Origin: Variovorax sp. V93
GTDB taxonomy: Bacteria; Pseudomonadota; Gammaproteobacteria; Burkholderiales; Burkholderiaceae_C
Direction: 5' to 3'
Assembly: GCF_041154485.1 (NCBI RefSeq)
Contig: NZ_AP028669.1
Location: forward strand, 1,798,001 to 1,862,000
Length of the DNA stretch: 64,000 bases
Shown here: piece by piece, positions 53,902 through 62,326 of the stretch
How positions within the stretch are numbered: position 1 is the first letter of the stretch
Layout of the letters: each line of letters starts with the position of its first letter
Made by a program: the position numbers and the translations under genes
The notes under the pieces: model-generated
The model's input: the letters and a program-made list of their open reading frames with translations, nothing else
Told to the model about the DNA's origin: nothing
Database searches by the model: none

Positions 53902-54855
53902 ATGGCCGCCGAATCGAAGCTTGCGATCTACGGCGCCATCGCGGCCAATGTGGCCATTGCCGCCACCAAGTTCACGGTCGCCGGCATCACCGGCAGTTCG
54001 GCCATGCTGTCCGAAGGCATCCATTCGGCGGTCGACACCTTCAACGGCGTCCTGCTGCTGGTGGGCATCCGGTTGAGCCAGCGGCCCGCGACCACCGAGC
54101 ATCCCTTCGGCCACGGCAAGGAGCTGTACTTCTGGAGCCTGATCGTCGCGGTGCTGATCTTCGGGCTCGGCGGCGGCGTGTCGTTCTACGAGGGCATCCA
54201 GCACATCCGCAAACCGGAGCCGATGCGCGATCCGGGCTGGAACTACCTGGTGCTGGGCCTGGCCGCATTGTTCGAAGGCGCGAGCTTCCTGGTTGCGCTG
54301 CGGCAGTTCCGTGTCCAGTCGCACGGCGCTCCGTTCTGGCGCGCGCTCGGGCAGAGCAAGGACCCCACCACCTACACCGTGCTGGCCGAGGATTCGGCGG
54401 CGTTGGCCGGGCTGGCGGTGGCGGCGCTGGGCATCTACTTCAGCCACCGGCTCGGCATGCCGGCGCTGGACGGCGCGGCCTCGGTGGTGATCGGGCTGCT
54501 GCTGGCCGGCGTGGCGGTGCTGCTGATCAGCCAGGCCCGCGGGCTGCTGATCGGCGAGGGCATCCGCCCCGAGACCGCGCGCGCCATCCGCAGCCTGGCC
54601 ATGGAGCAGCCGAGCGTGCAGGACGTCGGCCACGTGCTGTCGATGTACATCGGCCCCGACGAGGTGCTGGCGGTGGTCGACCTGAATTTCAGGGAGGGCA
54701 CGGCGACCGGCGAAGCCGCCGATGCCATCGCCGCGATCGAGCAGCAGGTGCGCGGGCGTTTCCCGATGATCCGGCGGCTCTTCATCGAGGCGAGCGAGGC
54801 GCCCGTGGAAGACGCGGCTTCCGCGCGGGCCGGCGGGATCGTCGGCGTTGGCTGA
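53902..54855 (+). CDS. Cation diffusion facilitator family transporter
   Basis: A 317-residue metal/proton antiporter of the CDF family. Helix 2 has SEGIHSAVDTFNG with the His/Asp metal site, and helix 5 carries AEDSAALAGLAVAALGIYFSH with the matching Asp. The C-terminal cytoplasmic domain spans about residues 210-300. Substrates are divalent metals such as Zn, Co, Mn or Fe; the motif of this subgroup (EDSAAL) is like ZNT9-type members, and the metal is not certain. The start at 53902 gives a direct run into helix 1 (AIYGAIAANVAIAATKF). Confidence 0.9.
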   Translation: MAAESKLAIYGAIAANVAIAATKFTVAGITGSSAMLSEGIHSAVDTFNGVLLLVGIRLSQRPATTEHPFGHGKELYFWSLIVAVLIFGLGGGVSFYEGIQHIRKPEPMRDPGWNYLVLGLAALFEGASFLVALRQFRVQSHGAPFWRALGQSKDPTTYTVLAEDSAALAGLAVAALGIYFSHRLGMPALDGAASVVIGLLLAGVAVLLISQARGLLIGEGIRPETARAIRSLAMEQPSVQDVGHVLSMYIGPDEVLAVVDLNFREGTATGEAADAIAAIEQQVRGRFPMIRRLFIEASEAPVEDAASARAGGIVGVG

Positions 54856-54932
54856 CGGCCGCTGGCGCCATTGCCTGAGCGCTGCCGTGCCGCAGGCACG
54901 CCACCGTCGGGGCTCATTCAGGAGGTCCAGCG

Positions 54933-55112
54933 ATGAACAAGCCACCGCCCGAGCGCCGCGAGCGTTCCCCCGACGAACCGGAAATCACCCAGGAGGAATC
55001 CGTGCCCACGGATGGAAAGGACACCGAGGGTGAGAAGCAGATGAAGAAGGTCGAAAACAAGAAACTCCAGGACCCCGGCGATGCCGAGCGCAAGACGCCG
55101 GACAAGTCCTGA
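54933..55112 (+). CDS. Small highly charged protein of unknown function
   Basis: A 59-residue frame that starts with ATG 7 bases after a strong AGGAGG and ends in TGA. The protein begins MNKPPPERRERSPDEPEITQ and ends AERKTPDKS; it is rich in Glu, Lys, Asp and Pro, with no Cys or aromatic residue and no membrane segment, so it is likely disordered. I do not recognise a family. Its place after a CDF transporter and before the kaiC-like operon suggests a stress-related role, which is only a guess. The perfect ribosome-binding site is the main support. Confidence 0.65.
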   Translation: MNKPPPERRERSPDEPEITQEESVPTDGKDTEGEKQMKKVENKKLQDPGDAERKTPDKS

Positions 55113-55273
55113 GGCCGTCCGCGGCCGGCACGCAGCGGCCGCGGCGCAGTGGCGTTGTCTTGTCCCGAAGAAGGGTGATGCCCTACAACCCAGGGGCCGC
55201 AGCTCCTGATAAAAATCCTTGCGCCAGCAGATCGCAAGCAGAACAGGGCAGAAAGGACTGTCTGTCCGACGAT

Positions 55274-55278
55274 GGAGG
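55274..55278 (+). promoter_or_regulatory. Ribosome-binding site deciding the kaiC-like start
   Basis: GGAGG stands 7 bases before the ATG at 55286. The same frame is open upstream to 55160 without a comparable site or any domain content. Confidence 0.75.
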
Positions 55279-55285
55279 AAGAAAA

Positions 55286-56791
55286 ATGAAACTCGACGGC
55301 ACGGCCTTGCCGTCCGCCCAGGACGGCCTGATGAAAGTCGGTGTTCCCGGCCTCGACGATGTTCTTGGCGGCGGACTCACGTCCAACCGCCTCTACCTGA
55401 TCGAGGGCACGCCCGGTGCCGGCAAGACCACCATCGCGCTCCAATTCCTGATCGAGGGCGCCGGGCGCGGCGAATCGGTGCTGTACGTCACGCTGTCGGA
55501 AACAGCGCGCGAGCTCAGGGGCGTGGCGAAATCCCATGGCTGGGACCTGAGCGGCATCGAGGTGCGCGAGATGCTTCCATCGGAGGCCGCGCTCGAGCCC
55601 GACGAGCAGTACACGATGTTCCACCCGTCCGAGGTCGAGCTCAGCGAGACGACCTTGAAGATCCTCTCGGATGTCGACGTGCTCAAGCCGTCGCGCGTGG
55701 TGTTCGATTCGCTCTCGGAACTGCGCCTTCTGGCCGGCAGTTCGCTGCGCTACAGGCGGCAGATACTGGCCCTCAAGCAGTTCTTTGCAGGCCGCCAATG
55801 CACGGTGCTGCTGCTGGACGACATGACCGCCATGAAGCACGACCTGCAGGTGCAGAGCATTGCCCATGCGGTGATCCGGCTCGAGCAGATCAGTTCCGAC
55901 TACGGCGCCGCGCGGCGCCGGCTGGTGGTCAGCAAATACCGGGGCCAGCAGTTCCGCGGCGGCTACCACGACTACCGCATCGAGCGCGGCGGCCTGCGCG
56001 TCTTTCCGCGCCTGGTCGCCTCCGAGCATCCCTCGGCGCCGGCTGTCGTGCAGGCGCGCATTCCCAGCGGTCTGGAGGCGCTCGACGCGCTGCTGGGCGG
56101 CGGCCTGGAACGCGGCACGAGCACGCTGTTCGTCGGCGCGCCGGGCACGGGAAAATCGACGGTGGCCGTGCAGTTCGCGCTGGCGGCGGCGCGGCGCGGC
56201 GAATGCGCGGCCCTCTTCATCTTCGACGAGAGCATCCACACGCTGCGCACGCGCTGCGAAAGCATGGGCATGGACCTGGGGCCGTTCATCGAATCCGGCC
56301 GCATCAAGGTGCGGCAGGTCGACCCCGCCGAGCTGTCGCCGGGCGAGTTCGTGCACCTGATCCGGGTGGCGGTGGTGGAATCCGGTGCGGCGGTGGTGGT
56401 GATCGACAGCCTCAACGGCTACCTCAACGCCATGCCCGACGAGCGATTCCTGATCGTGCAGCTGCACGAGCTGCTTTCCTACCTGGGGCAGGCCGGCGTC
56501 GCCACGCTGCTGGTGGGCGCGCAGCATGGCCTCATCGGCATGCAGATGAAGACGCCGGTGGATGCGAGCTACCTGGCGGACGCGGTGGTGCTGCTTCGCT
56601 ATTTCGAGCTCGAGGGCGAAGTGCGCCAGGCGATCTCGGTGCTCAAGAAGCGCGGCGGCGCGCATGAGCGCAGCATCCGCGATTTCTCGATGACTGCCAC
56701 AGGCCTCAAGGTCGGCGAGCCGCTGCGTCATTTCAGGGGCATCCTGACGGGCATCCCTGTTCCCATCGACGGTGTGCAGCATCCATCGTGA
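55286..56791 (+). CDS. KaiC-like double-ATPase-domain protein
   Basis: A 501-residue protein with two RecA/KaiC-type ATPase domains. The first (about residues 10-245) has GTPGAGKTTIALQFL and the second (about 250-490) GAPGTGKSTVAVQFAL. VLYVTLSETARELRG and ALFIFDESIHTLRTR carry the acidic catalytic residues. Both domains open with the GLDDVLGGGL / GLEALDALLGGGL element. No kaiA or kaiB gene is in the window, so a circadian oscillator is not implied; related proteins in heterotrophs are linked to stress adaptation. Its stop overlaps the start of the hybrid kinase gene (GTGA), indicating coupled production and likely partnership. Confidence 0.93.
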   Translation: MKLDGTALPSAQDGLMKVGVPGLDDVLGGGLTSNRLYLIEGTPGAGKTTIALQFLIEGAGRGESVLYVTLSETARELRGVAKSHGWDLSGIEVREMLPSEAALEPDEQYTMFHPSEVELSETTLKILSDVDVLKPSRVVFDSLSELRLLAGSSLRYRRQILALKQFFAGRQCTVLLLDDMTAMKHDLQVQSIAHAVIRLEQISSDYGAARRRLVVSKYRGQQFRGGYHDYRIERGGLRVFPRLVASEHPSAPAVVQARIPSGLEALDALLGGGLERGTSTLFVGAPGTGKSTVAVQFALAAARRGECAALFIFDESIHTLRTRCESMGMDLGPFIESGRIKVRQVDPAELSPGEFVHLIRVAVVESGAAVVVIDSLNGYLNAMPDERFLIVQLHELLSYLGQAGVATLLVGAQHGLIGMQMKTPVDASYLADAVVLLRYFELEGEVRQAISVLKKRGGAHERSIRDFSMTATGLKVGEPLRHFRGILTGIPVPIDGVQHPS

Positions 56792-58338
56792 GCCCGCCCG
56801 CCGCATCCGCCGAGCAGCGCATCCTGTTGCGGACCGCAACCTCCAGGGACGCCTTCATGGCAAGCGCCGTACTGGCCCGCGCACAGATTGCGGCCCACAC
56901 CTGCGACAGCCTGTGCGAGCTCGTGCGGGGTATCAAGGAAGGCGCCGGCGCCATCATGCTGGCGGAAGAGGTGCTGGCCGATCCGGCCGCGGCCGCGCTG
57001 GCCGACGCGCTGGGCTCGCAGCCGCCGTGGTCCGATCTGCCGGTGCTCGTTCTTGCCCGCCAGGGCGCGGATTCGCCCGTCATCGCCAAGGCCATGGACC
57101 GGCTCGCGAACGTCACCGTGATCGAGCGGCCGATGCGCGTGGCCTCGCTGATCAGCACGGTGCGCGCGGCGCTGCGGGCGCGTAACCGGCAATACCAGTT
57201 GCGCGGCCTGCTCGACGGCCTGCGCGAGTCCGACCAGCGCAAGACAGAGTTCCTTGCAACGCTGGCGCACGAGCTGCGCAACCCGCTCGCGCCGATGAGC
57301 ACTGCGCTCACGCTCCTGATGCGCAAGCCGCACGAGCCCGCGGAGGCCCGGCGCTACTACGAGCTCATGGGGCGGCAGATCGACCACATGGTGCGGCTCG
57401 TGAACGACCTGATGGAGGTCTCGCGCATCACGCGCGGCAAGATCGAGCTGCGCATGGAGGCGGTCTCGCTTGAAGCGGTGATCGAGGACGCCATCGAGCT
57501 GAGCCGGCCGCTGCTCGAAGGCGCCAGGCACACGCTGAGCACGCGGCTGTGCAGCGAGCCGGTCGTGGTGCGGGGCGACGGCGTCCGCCTCACGCAGGTG
57601 TTCTCCAACCTGCTCAACAACGCCGCCAAGTACACCGCGCCCGGCGGAAAGATCCGCATCGTGCTGCGCCGGGAAGGGCGCGACGCCGTGGTCGAGGTCT
57701 GGGACAACGGCACCGGCATTGCGCCGGACATGCTGAAGTCGATCTTCGAGATGTTCGTGCAGGTGAGCGGCACTTCCAAGGCGGCGCAGGGCGGCCTGGG
57801 CATCGGCCTCACGCTGGTGAAGAGCCTGGTCGAGCTTCATGGCGGCAGCGTCGAGGCAACCAGCGCGGGCCTGGGCCAGGGCGCGATGTTCTGTGTGCGC
57901 TTGCCGCTTGCCCGCGTCGAGGCCGGCGTGCCCGCGTCGTCGGCACCGGCCGTTCGCGGCTGGCCGGCCTCGTTGCCGGGCACGGTGCTGATCGTCGACG
58001 ACAACCGGGACGCGGCCGATGCACTGGGCGAACTGCTGCGCTCGATGGGCGCCACCACGCGCGTGGCCTACAGCGCAGATGCCGCGCTGCGCATGGTGGC
58101 CGAGGGTCTGGCGCCCGGGCTCGCGATCCTCGACATCGGCATGCCGGGCATGGACGGCTGCGAGCTCGCAACCAGGCTGCGCGCCAACCCCGCGCTGGCC
58201 GGATTGATCCTCGTCGCACTGACCGGCTGGGGCCAGCACGGCGACAAGGAGCGCATTGCGGTGGCCGGGTTCGACCACCATCTGCTCAAGCCGCTCGACC
58301 TGCCGGCGCTGATCTCGACCCTGGGGGCCGCGCCATGA
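56788..58338 (+). CDS. Hybrid sensor histidine kinase/response regulator
   Basis: A 516-residue soluble signalling protein. Residues about 10-130 look like a degenerate receiver-type domain without the usual Asp pocket. The kinase core follows, with His161 in LAHELRNPLAP, the N box VFSNLLNNAAKYT, DNGTGIAPDM and GGLGIGLTLVKSLVELHGG. The C-terminal receiver (from about residue 405) has VLIVDDNRDAADAL and Asp449 in ILDIGMPGMDG. No membrane helices, so the signal is cytoplasmic. GTG start overlaps the kaiC-like stop, and ybhN starts within its stop (ATGA). KaiC-like activity may be its input or output. Confidence 0.93.
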   Translation: MSPPAASAEQRILLRTATSRDAFMASAVLARAQIAAHTCDSLCELVRGIKEGAGAIMLAEEVLADPAAAALADALGSQPPWSDLPVLVLARQGADSPVIAKAMDRLANVTVIERPMRVASLISTVRAALRARNRQYQLRGLLDGLRESDQRKTEFLATLAHELRNPLAPMSTALTLLMRKPHEPAEARRYYELMGRQIDHMVRLVNDLMEVSRITRGKIELRMEAVSLEAVIEDAIELSRPLLEGARHTLSTRLCSEPVVVRGDGVRLTQVFSNLLNNAAKYTAPGGKIRIVLRREGRDAVVEVWDNGTGIAPDMLKSIFEMFVQVSGTSKAAQGGLGIGLTLVKSLVELHGGSVEATSAGLGQGAMFCVRLPLARVEAGVPASSAPAVRGWPASLPGTVLIVDDNRDAADALGELLRSMGATTRVAYSADAALRMVAEGLAPGLAILDIGMPGMDGCELATRLRANPALAGLILVALTGWGQHGDKERIAVAGFDHHLLKPLDLPALISTLGAAP

Positions 58339-59348
58339 ACCATGACGCGACCATGCTTTCGGCGGCGGACCATCCGGCCGGCAGGCCCTCGCTCTGGCGC
58401 CGCTGCCGCCGATGGCTGCTGCCGCTGCTGGGGCTCGCGGTGCTGGGCCTGCTGCTGTCGCATGCGCACAAGGTCGACTGGGCAGGCGCATGGGAGGCGC
58501 TGCAGCGCTATCCGGCGATGCTGCTGCTGGGGGTCTGGGCCATCGCAACCGCGAGCCACGCGCTCTACGGATGCTTCGACCTCATCGGCCGGCGGCACAC
58601 GCGCCACCGGGTGCCGCGCTGGCGCTCCTGGGCCATTGCGGTGACGAGCTATGCCTTCAATCTCAACCTGGGCTCGCTGGTCGGCGGCATTGCGATGCGT
58701 GCCCGGCTCTATGCGCGCGCGGGCCTCGATGAAGCCGTGGTGGCGCAGATCGTCGGCGTGAGCCTGGCCACCAACTGGCTCGGCTACGGGCTGCTGGCCG
58801 GCGGCCTGTTCGCCGCTGGCGTCATCACGCCGCCGCGCCAGGCGAGCATCGGGGCGGACGCGTTGCGCGCGCTCGGCGTGCTGATGATTCTTCTCGCGGC
58901 AGCGTATGTGGTGGCCTGCGCCTTTTCGCGCGGGCGGCAGTGGCAGCTGCGGGGGCGGCGGGTGAGGCTCCCTTCGGCGCAGCTTGCGGTCGTCCAGCTC
59001 ACGCTCTCCGCCGCCAACTGGGCATTGATGGGCTGCGCGATGTACCTGCTCCTGGGCCGGCAGGTGCCGTACGCCACCACGCTGAGCGTGCTGCTGGCCG
59101 CGTCCATCGTCGGCGTGATCACGCCGATCCCGGCCGGGCTCGGCGTGCTCGAGGCCGTTTACCTGGCGCTGCTCTCGGGCACCGTGCGCCAGGGCGAGCT
59201 GATGGGGGCCGTGCTGGCCTACCGCGCGCTCTACTACCTGCTGCCGCTGGCCGGCGGCCTGGTGCTCTACCTGCTGCTCGAACGCTACGCGGCGGGCCAT
59301 CCGCTGGACGTGGAGGCCGACACACCATGGCGCGCGCAAACCCCCTGA
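58335..59348 (+). CDS. YbhN/UPF0104 (lysylphosphatidylglycerol synthase TM region) family protein
   Basis: A 337-residue polytopic inner-membrane protein with the flippase-like part of MprF. The signature GVITPIPAGLGVLEAVYLALL stands near residue 265, and YAFNLNLGSLVGGIAMRARLYARAGL near residue 105. The lysyl-transferase half of MprF is absent, so lipid lysinylation is not expected; lipid or isoprenoid transport is possible. The start at 58335 overlaps the kinase gene's stop (ATGA). The end overlaps the ligD start by 22 bases, making an uninterrupted coupled operon. Confidence 0.87.
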   Translation: MNHDATMLSAADHPAGRPSLWRRCRRWLLPLLGLAVLGLLLSHAHKVDWAGAWEALQRYPAMLLLGVWAIATASHALYGCFDLIGRRHTRHRVPRWRSWAIAVTSYAFNLNLGSLVGGIAMRARLYARAGLDEAVVAQIVGVSLATNWLGYGLLAGGLFAAGVITPPRQASIGADALRALGVLMILLAAAYVVACAFSRGRQWQLRGRRVRLPSAQLAVVQLTLSAANWALMGCAMYLLLGRQVPYATTLSVLLAASIVGVITPIPAGLGVLEAVYLALLSGTVRQGELMGAVLAYRALYYLLPLAGGLVLYLLLERYAAGHPLDVEADTPWRAQTP

Positions 59349-61879
59349 AGCGCTACAAGGAAAAGCGCAACTTCGGCGCCACGCCCGAGCCCGAGGAGGG
59401 CGGCGCATCGGCGCCCGGCATGCTGCAGTTCGTGGTGCAGAAGCACTGGGCGACCCGGCTGCATTACGACTTCCGCATCGAGCTCGATGGCGCCATGAAG
59501 AGCTGGGCGGTGCCCAAGGGCCCGAGCTACGACACGCACGACAAGCGCATGGCCGTGCATGTGGAAGACCATCCCATCGCCTACAACCAGTTCGAGGGCG
59601 AGATACCGCCCCGGCAGTACGGCGCGGGCAAGGTGATCATCTGGGACAAGGGCAGCTGGACGCCCATCGGCGATCCGCGCAAGGGCTATAAGGCGGGGCA
59701 CCTCAAGTTCGAGCTGCATGGCTACAAGCTGCGCGGCAAGTGGGCCCTGGTGCGCATGCACGGCAAGGCCGATGACAAGCAGGACGCGTGGCTGCTGATC
59801 AAGGAGCACGACGAGTACGCCCGCCCGGCCGCGGAGTTCAGCGTGGTCGACCAGTTCCCGGACAGCGTGGCGCAGATGCCGATGCCCGCCGCGGCGGTCT
59901 CGGCGACGGCCGAGGCGCCGCCCGCACCGGCAAGAAAGCGCGGCAAGGCATCGGCCGGCGGCATGCCCGCCGATGCGGTGAAGGCCGCCATGCCCGCCAA
60001 GCTCTCGCCGCTGCTCGCCACGCTGGTCGACGGCCCGCCGCCCGATCCGCAGAACTGGATCTACGAGATCAAGTTCGACGGCTACCGCCTGCTCGCGCGC
60101 ATCGATGCGAAAGGCGGCGTGCAGCTGCTCACGCGCAATGGCCATGACTGGAGCGGCCGCATGCCGCACCTGCTGCGCGCGATCGAGCGCATGAAGCTCG
60201 CGCCCGGCTGGCTCGATGGCGAGATCGTGGTGCTCAACGAGTCCGGCGGCACGGACTTCCAGGCCTTGCAGAACGCCTTCGACAGCGAGAACATGCGCAA
60301 CATCGTCTACTTCCTGTTCGACCTGCCCTACTACGGCGGCTTCGATCTCACCGGCGTGCCGCTGGTGGAGCGCCGCGGCCTGCTGCAGGCGCTGCTTGCC
60401 AAGGCGCCGCCCGAAATCCGCTTCAGCGAGATCTTCGATGCGCCGCCCGAGGACATCGTGGCCTCGGCCTGCAAGATCGGGCTCGAGGGTGTGATCGGAA
60501 AGCGCAAGAACAGCACCTATGCCTCGCGCCGCTCGCCCGACTGGATCAAGCTCAAGTGCTCGCAGCGGCAGGAGTTCGTCATCGGCGGCTACACCGATCC
60601 GAAGGGCTCGCGCGTGGGCATCGGCGCCTTGCTGATCGGCGTGCACGACGACAAGGGCGAGCTGGTCTACGCTGGCGCGGTGGGCGCGGGCTTCAATGGC
60701 CGAACGCTCGCCGACATGCTCGAAAGATTGAAGCCGCTCGGCATCGACCAGCGGCCGTTCAAGAACCCGACCGAGAACGACCGGCGTGCGCACTGGGTCA
60801 AGCCGGTGCTGCTGGCCGAAGTCACGTTTTCCGAATGGACCAAGGACGGCCATGTGCGGCATCCGGTGTTCCACAGCGTGCGCTCGGACAAGCCCGCCAG
60901 GGCCATCGTCCGCGAGAAGCCGGTGCACCAGGCGGGCGCCGGCCGTGAACCCAGGCCCGAGCCCGAACCCGCCGCCACCATGCCCGCCAACTTCAAGGTC
61001 TCGCACGCCGACCGCGTGGTCGACCCGTCGACCGGCATCACCAAGGTGGAAGTGGTGCGCTTCTACGGCCTGGTCGCACCGCTGATGATGCCGCACCTCA
61101 AGGGCCGGCCCGTGTCGTTCGTGCGCGCGCCGCAGGGCATCAACGGCCAGCTGTTCTTCCAGAAGCACCTGGAGCTCGGCCAGATGGGCGGCGTGCGGCA
61201 GCTCGACGCGGCACTGTGGCCGAAGCACCCCGAGCTGATCGAGATCGCGGGCCCGCTCGGGCTGCTGAGCGCGGCGCAGATGAACGTCATCGAGTTCCAT
61301 ACCTGGAACGGCCTGAAGACGCTCATCGGCAAGCCCGACCGCATGACCTTCGACCTCGACCCGGGCGAGGGCGTCGGCTGGCCCATGGTGCTGCAGGCGG
61401 CGGAGCTGATGCGCGTGGTGCTGGACGAACTGGGTCTCGCGCCGTTCTGCAAGACCAGCGGCGGCAAGGGGCTGCACGTGGTGGTGCCGCTCAAGCGGCA
61501 GTACGACTGGGACACCATCAAGGATTTTTCCCAGGCCATCGTGCGCCACATGGCGCGCACCCTGCCGCAGATGTTCGTCGCCAAGAGCGGGCCGGACAAC
61601 CGTGTCGGCCGCATCTTCATCGACTACCTGCGCAACGGCTTCGGCGCGACCACCGTCTGCGCCTGGTCGGTGCGGGCGCGTCCCGGCATGGGCGTGTCGG
61701 TGCCGGTGGAATGGCAGGAGGTTCCCACGCTCGCGAGCGGCGCGCAGTGGACCCTGCGGAACATTCATGCCCGGCTCGACCGCGGCAACGATCCATGGGC
61801 CGCGTATGCAAAGGCTGCAAAGAGTCCGGGAGCCGCAATGAAGCTGCTGGGGTTCGAGGCCGACGTGCGCAAGCGCTAG
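59327..61879 (+). CDS. ligD: ATP-dependent DNA ligase D (phosphoesterase-ligase-polymerase)
   Basis: An 850-residue NHEJ enzyme with domains in the Pseudomonas order. The 3'-phosphoesterase comes first (about residues 1-190: HYDFRIELDGAMKSWAVPKGPS, and DHPIAYNQFEGEIP). The adenylating ligase follows, with Lys249 in YEIKFDGYRLLAR, and an oligonucleotide-binding part. Last is the C-terminal primase-polymerase domain from about residue 560 (DRVVDPSTGITK, then FDLDPGEGVGW with the metal Asp pair, and TSGGKGLHVVVPL). The Ala/Pro-rich linker at 190-225 joins the first two. It repairs double-strand breaks together with Ku; no ku gene is in the window. It closes the kaiC/kinase/ybhN operon. Confidence 0.96.
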   Translation: MARANPLKRYKEKRNFGATPEPEEGGASAPGMLQFVVQKHWATRLHYDFRIELDGAMKSWAVPKGPSYDTHDKRMAVHVEDHPIAYNQFEGEIPPRQYGAGKVIIWDKGSWTPIGDPRKGYKAGHLKFELHGYKLRGKWALVRMHGKADDKQDAWLLIKEHDEYARPAAEFSVVDQFPDSVAQMPMPAAAVSATAEAPPAPARKRGKASAGGMPADAVKAAMPAKLSPLLATLVDGPPPDPQNWIYEIKFDGYRLLARIDAKGGVQLLTRNGHDWSGRMPHLLRAIERMKLAPGWLDGEIVVLNESGGTDFQALQNAFDSENMRNIVYFLFDLPYYGGFDLTGVPLVERRGLLQALLAKAPPEIRFSEIFDAPPEDIVASACKIGLEGVIGKRKNSTYASRRSPDWIKLKCSQRQEFVIGGYTDPKGSRVGIGALLIGVHDDKGELVYAGAVGAGFNGRTLADMLERLKPLGIDQRPFKNPTENDRRAHWVKPVLLAEVTFSEWTKDGHVRHPVFHSVRSDKPARAIVREKPVHQAGAGREPRPEPEPAATMPANFKVSHADRVVDPSTGITKVEVVRFYGLVAPLMMPHLKGRPVSFVRAPQGINGQLFFQKHLELGQMGGVRQLDAALWPKHPELIEIAGPLGLLSAAQMNVIEFHTWNGLKTLIGKPDRMTFDLDPGEGVGWPMVLQAAELMRVVLDELGLAPFCKTSGGKGLHVVVPLKRQYDWDTIKDFSQAIVRHMARTLPQMFVAKSGPDNRVGRIFIDYLRNGFGATTVCAWSVRARPGMGVSVPVEWQEVPTLASGAQWTLRNIHARLDRGNDPWAAYAKAAKSPGAAMKLLGFEADVRKR

Positions 61880-61925
61880 CCGGATCCCGCGCGGAACGCG
61901 GGGCCCGCGAGCGCGGCGATGACGT

Positions 61926-62165
61926 TCAGAGTTCGATGAAGGCCGAGGTGGCCTTGTTCAGCGCCAGCTTGCCCTTGGCGGTGATCGATTCCACCTGGGC
62001 GAGCTGGCGTATCGCGCGATCGTCCGGCGCGTGGCTGGACGGCGGAATGAAAGCGGTCACCAGCTCGGCCGCACGCAGTACGCGCAGCCTGTCGATGTCG
62101 GCTGGCGTGTGGACGACGTATGGCAATTTCTGCTCGGCGATGACCCGAAGAAACTCCATGGACAT
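61926..62165 (-). CDS. Short conserved-looking protein of unknown function
   Basis: A 79-residue protein that I cannot name. It has a good ribosome-binding site (AGGAGAC, about 8 bases ahead of ATG at 62165) and a balanced, globular-looking sequence: MSMEFLRVIAEQKLPYVVHTPADIDRLRVLRAAELV, then RAIRQLAQVESITAKGKLALNK, suggesting a small winged-helix-like or helical fold. An ATG 2 codons later is also possible. It points toward ligD with a 46-base convergent gap. The 161 bases before it separate it from the App1-type gene on the same strand. Confidence 0.7.
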   Translation of the reverse strand: MSMEFLRVIAEQKLPYVVHTPADIDRLRVLRAAELVTAFIPPSSHAPDDRAIRQLAQVESITAKGKLALNKATSAFIEL

Positions 62166-62326
62166 GAGCCGTCTCCTTGTCTGGGTGGTGGAGAGAACAT
62201 TCTGCGGAAAAAATCACAGTTTTGCCTAATCCCTGTGAGGCACATGACTTTCCGATGTGTACCTAAGTGTTCTTTTGTCGCCGGTGCTGGAAACCAAGGT
62301 GCCGAAGGTGTTTCGGCGGCGGGCGC

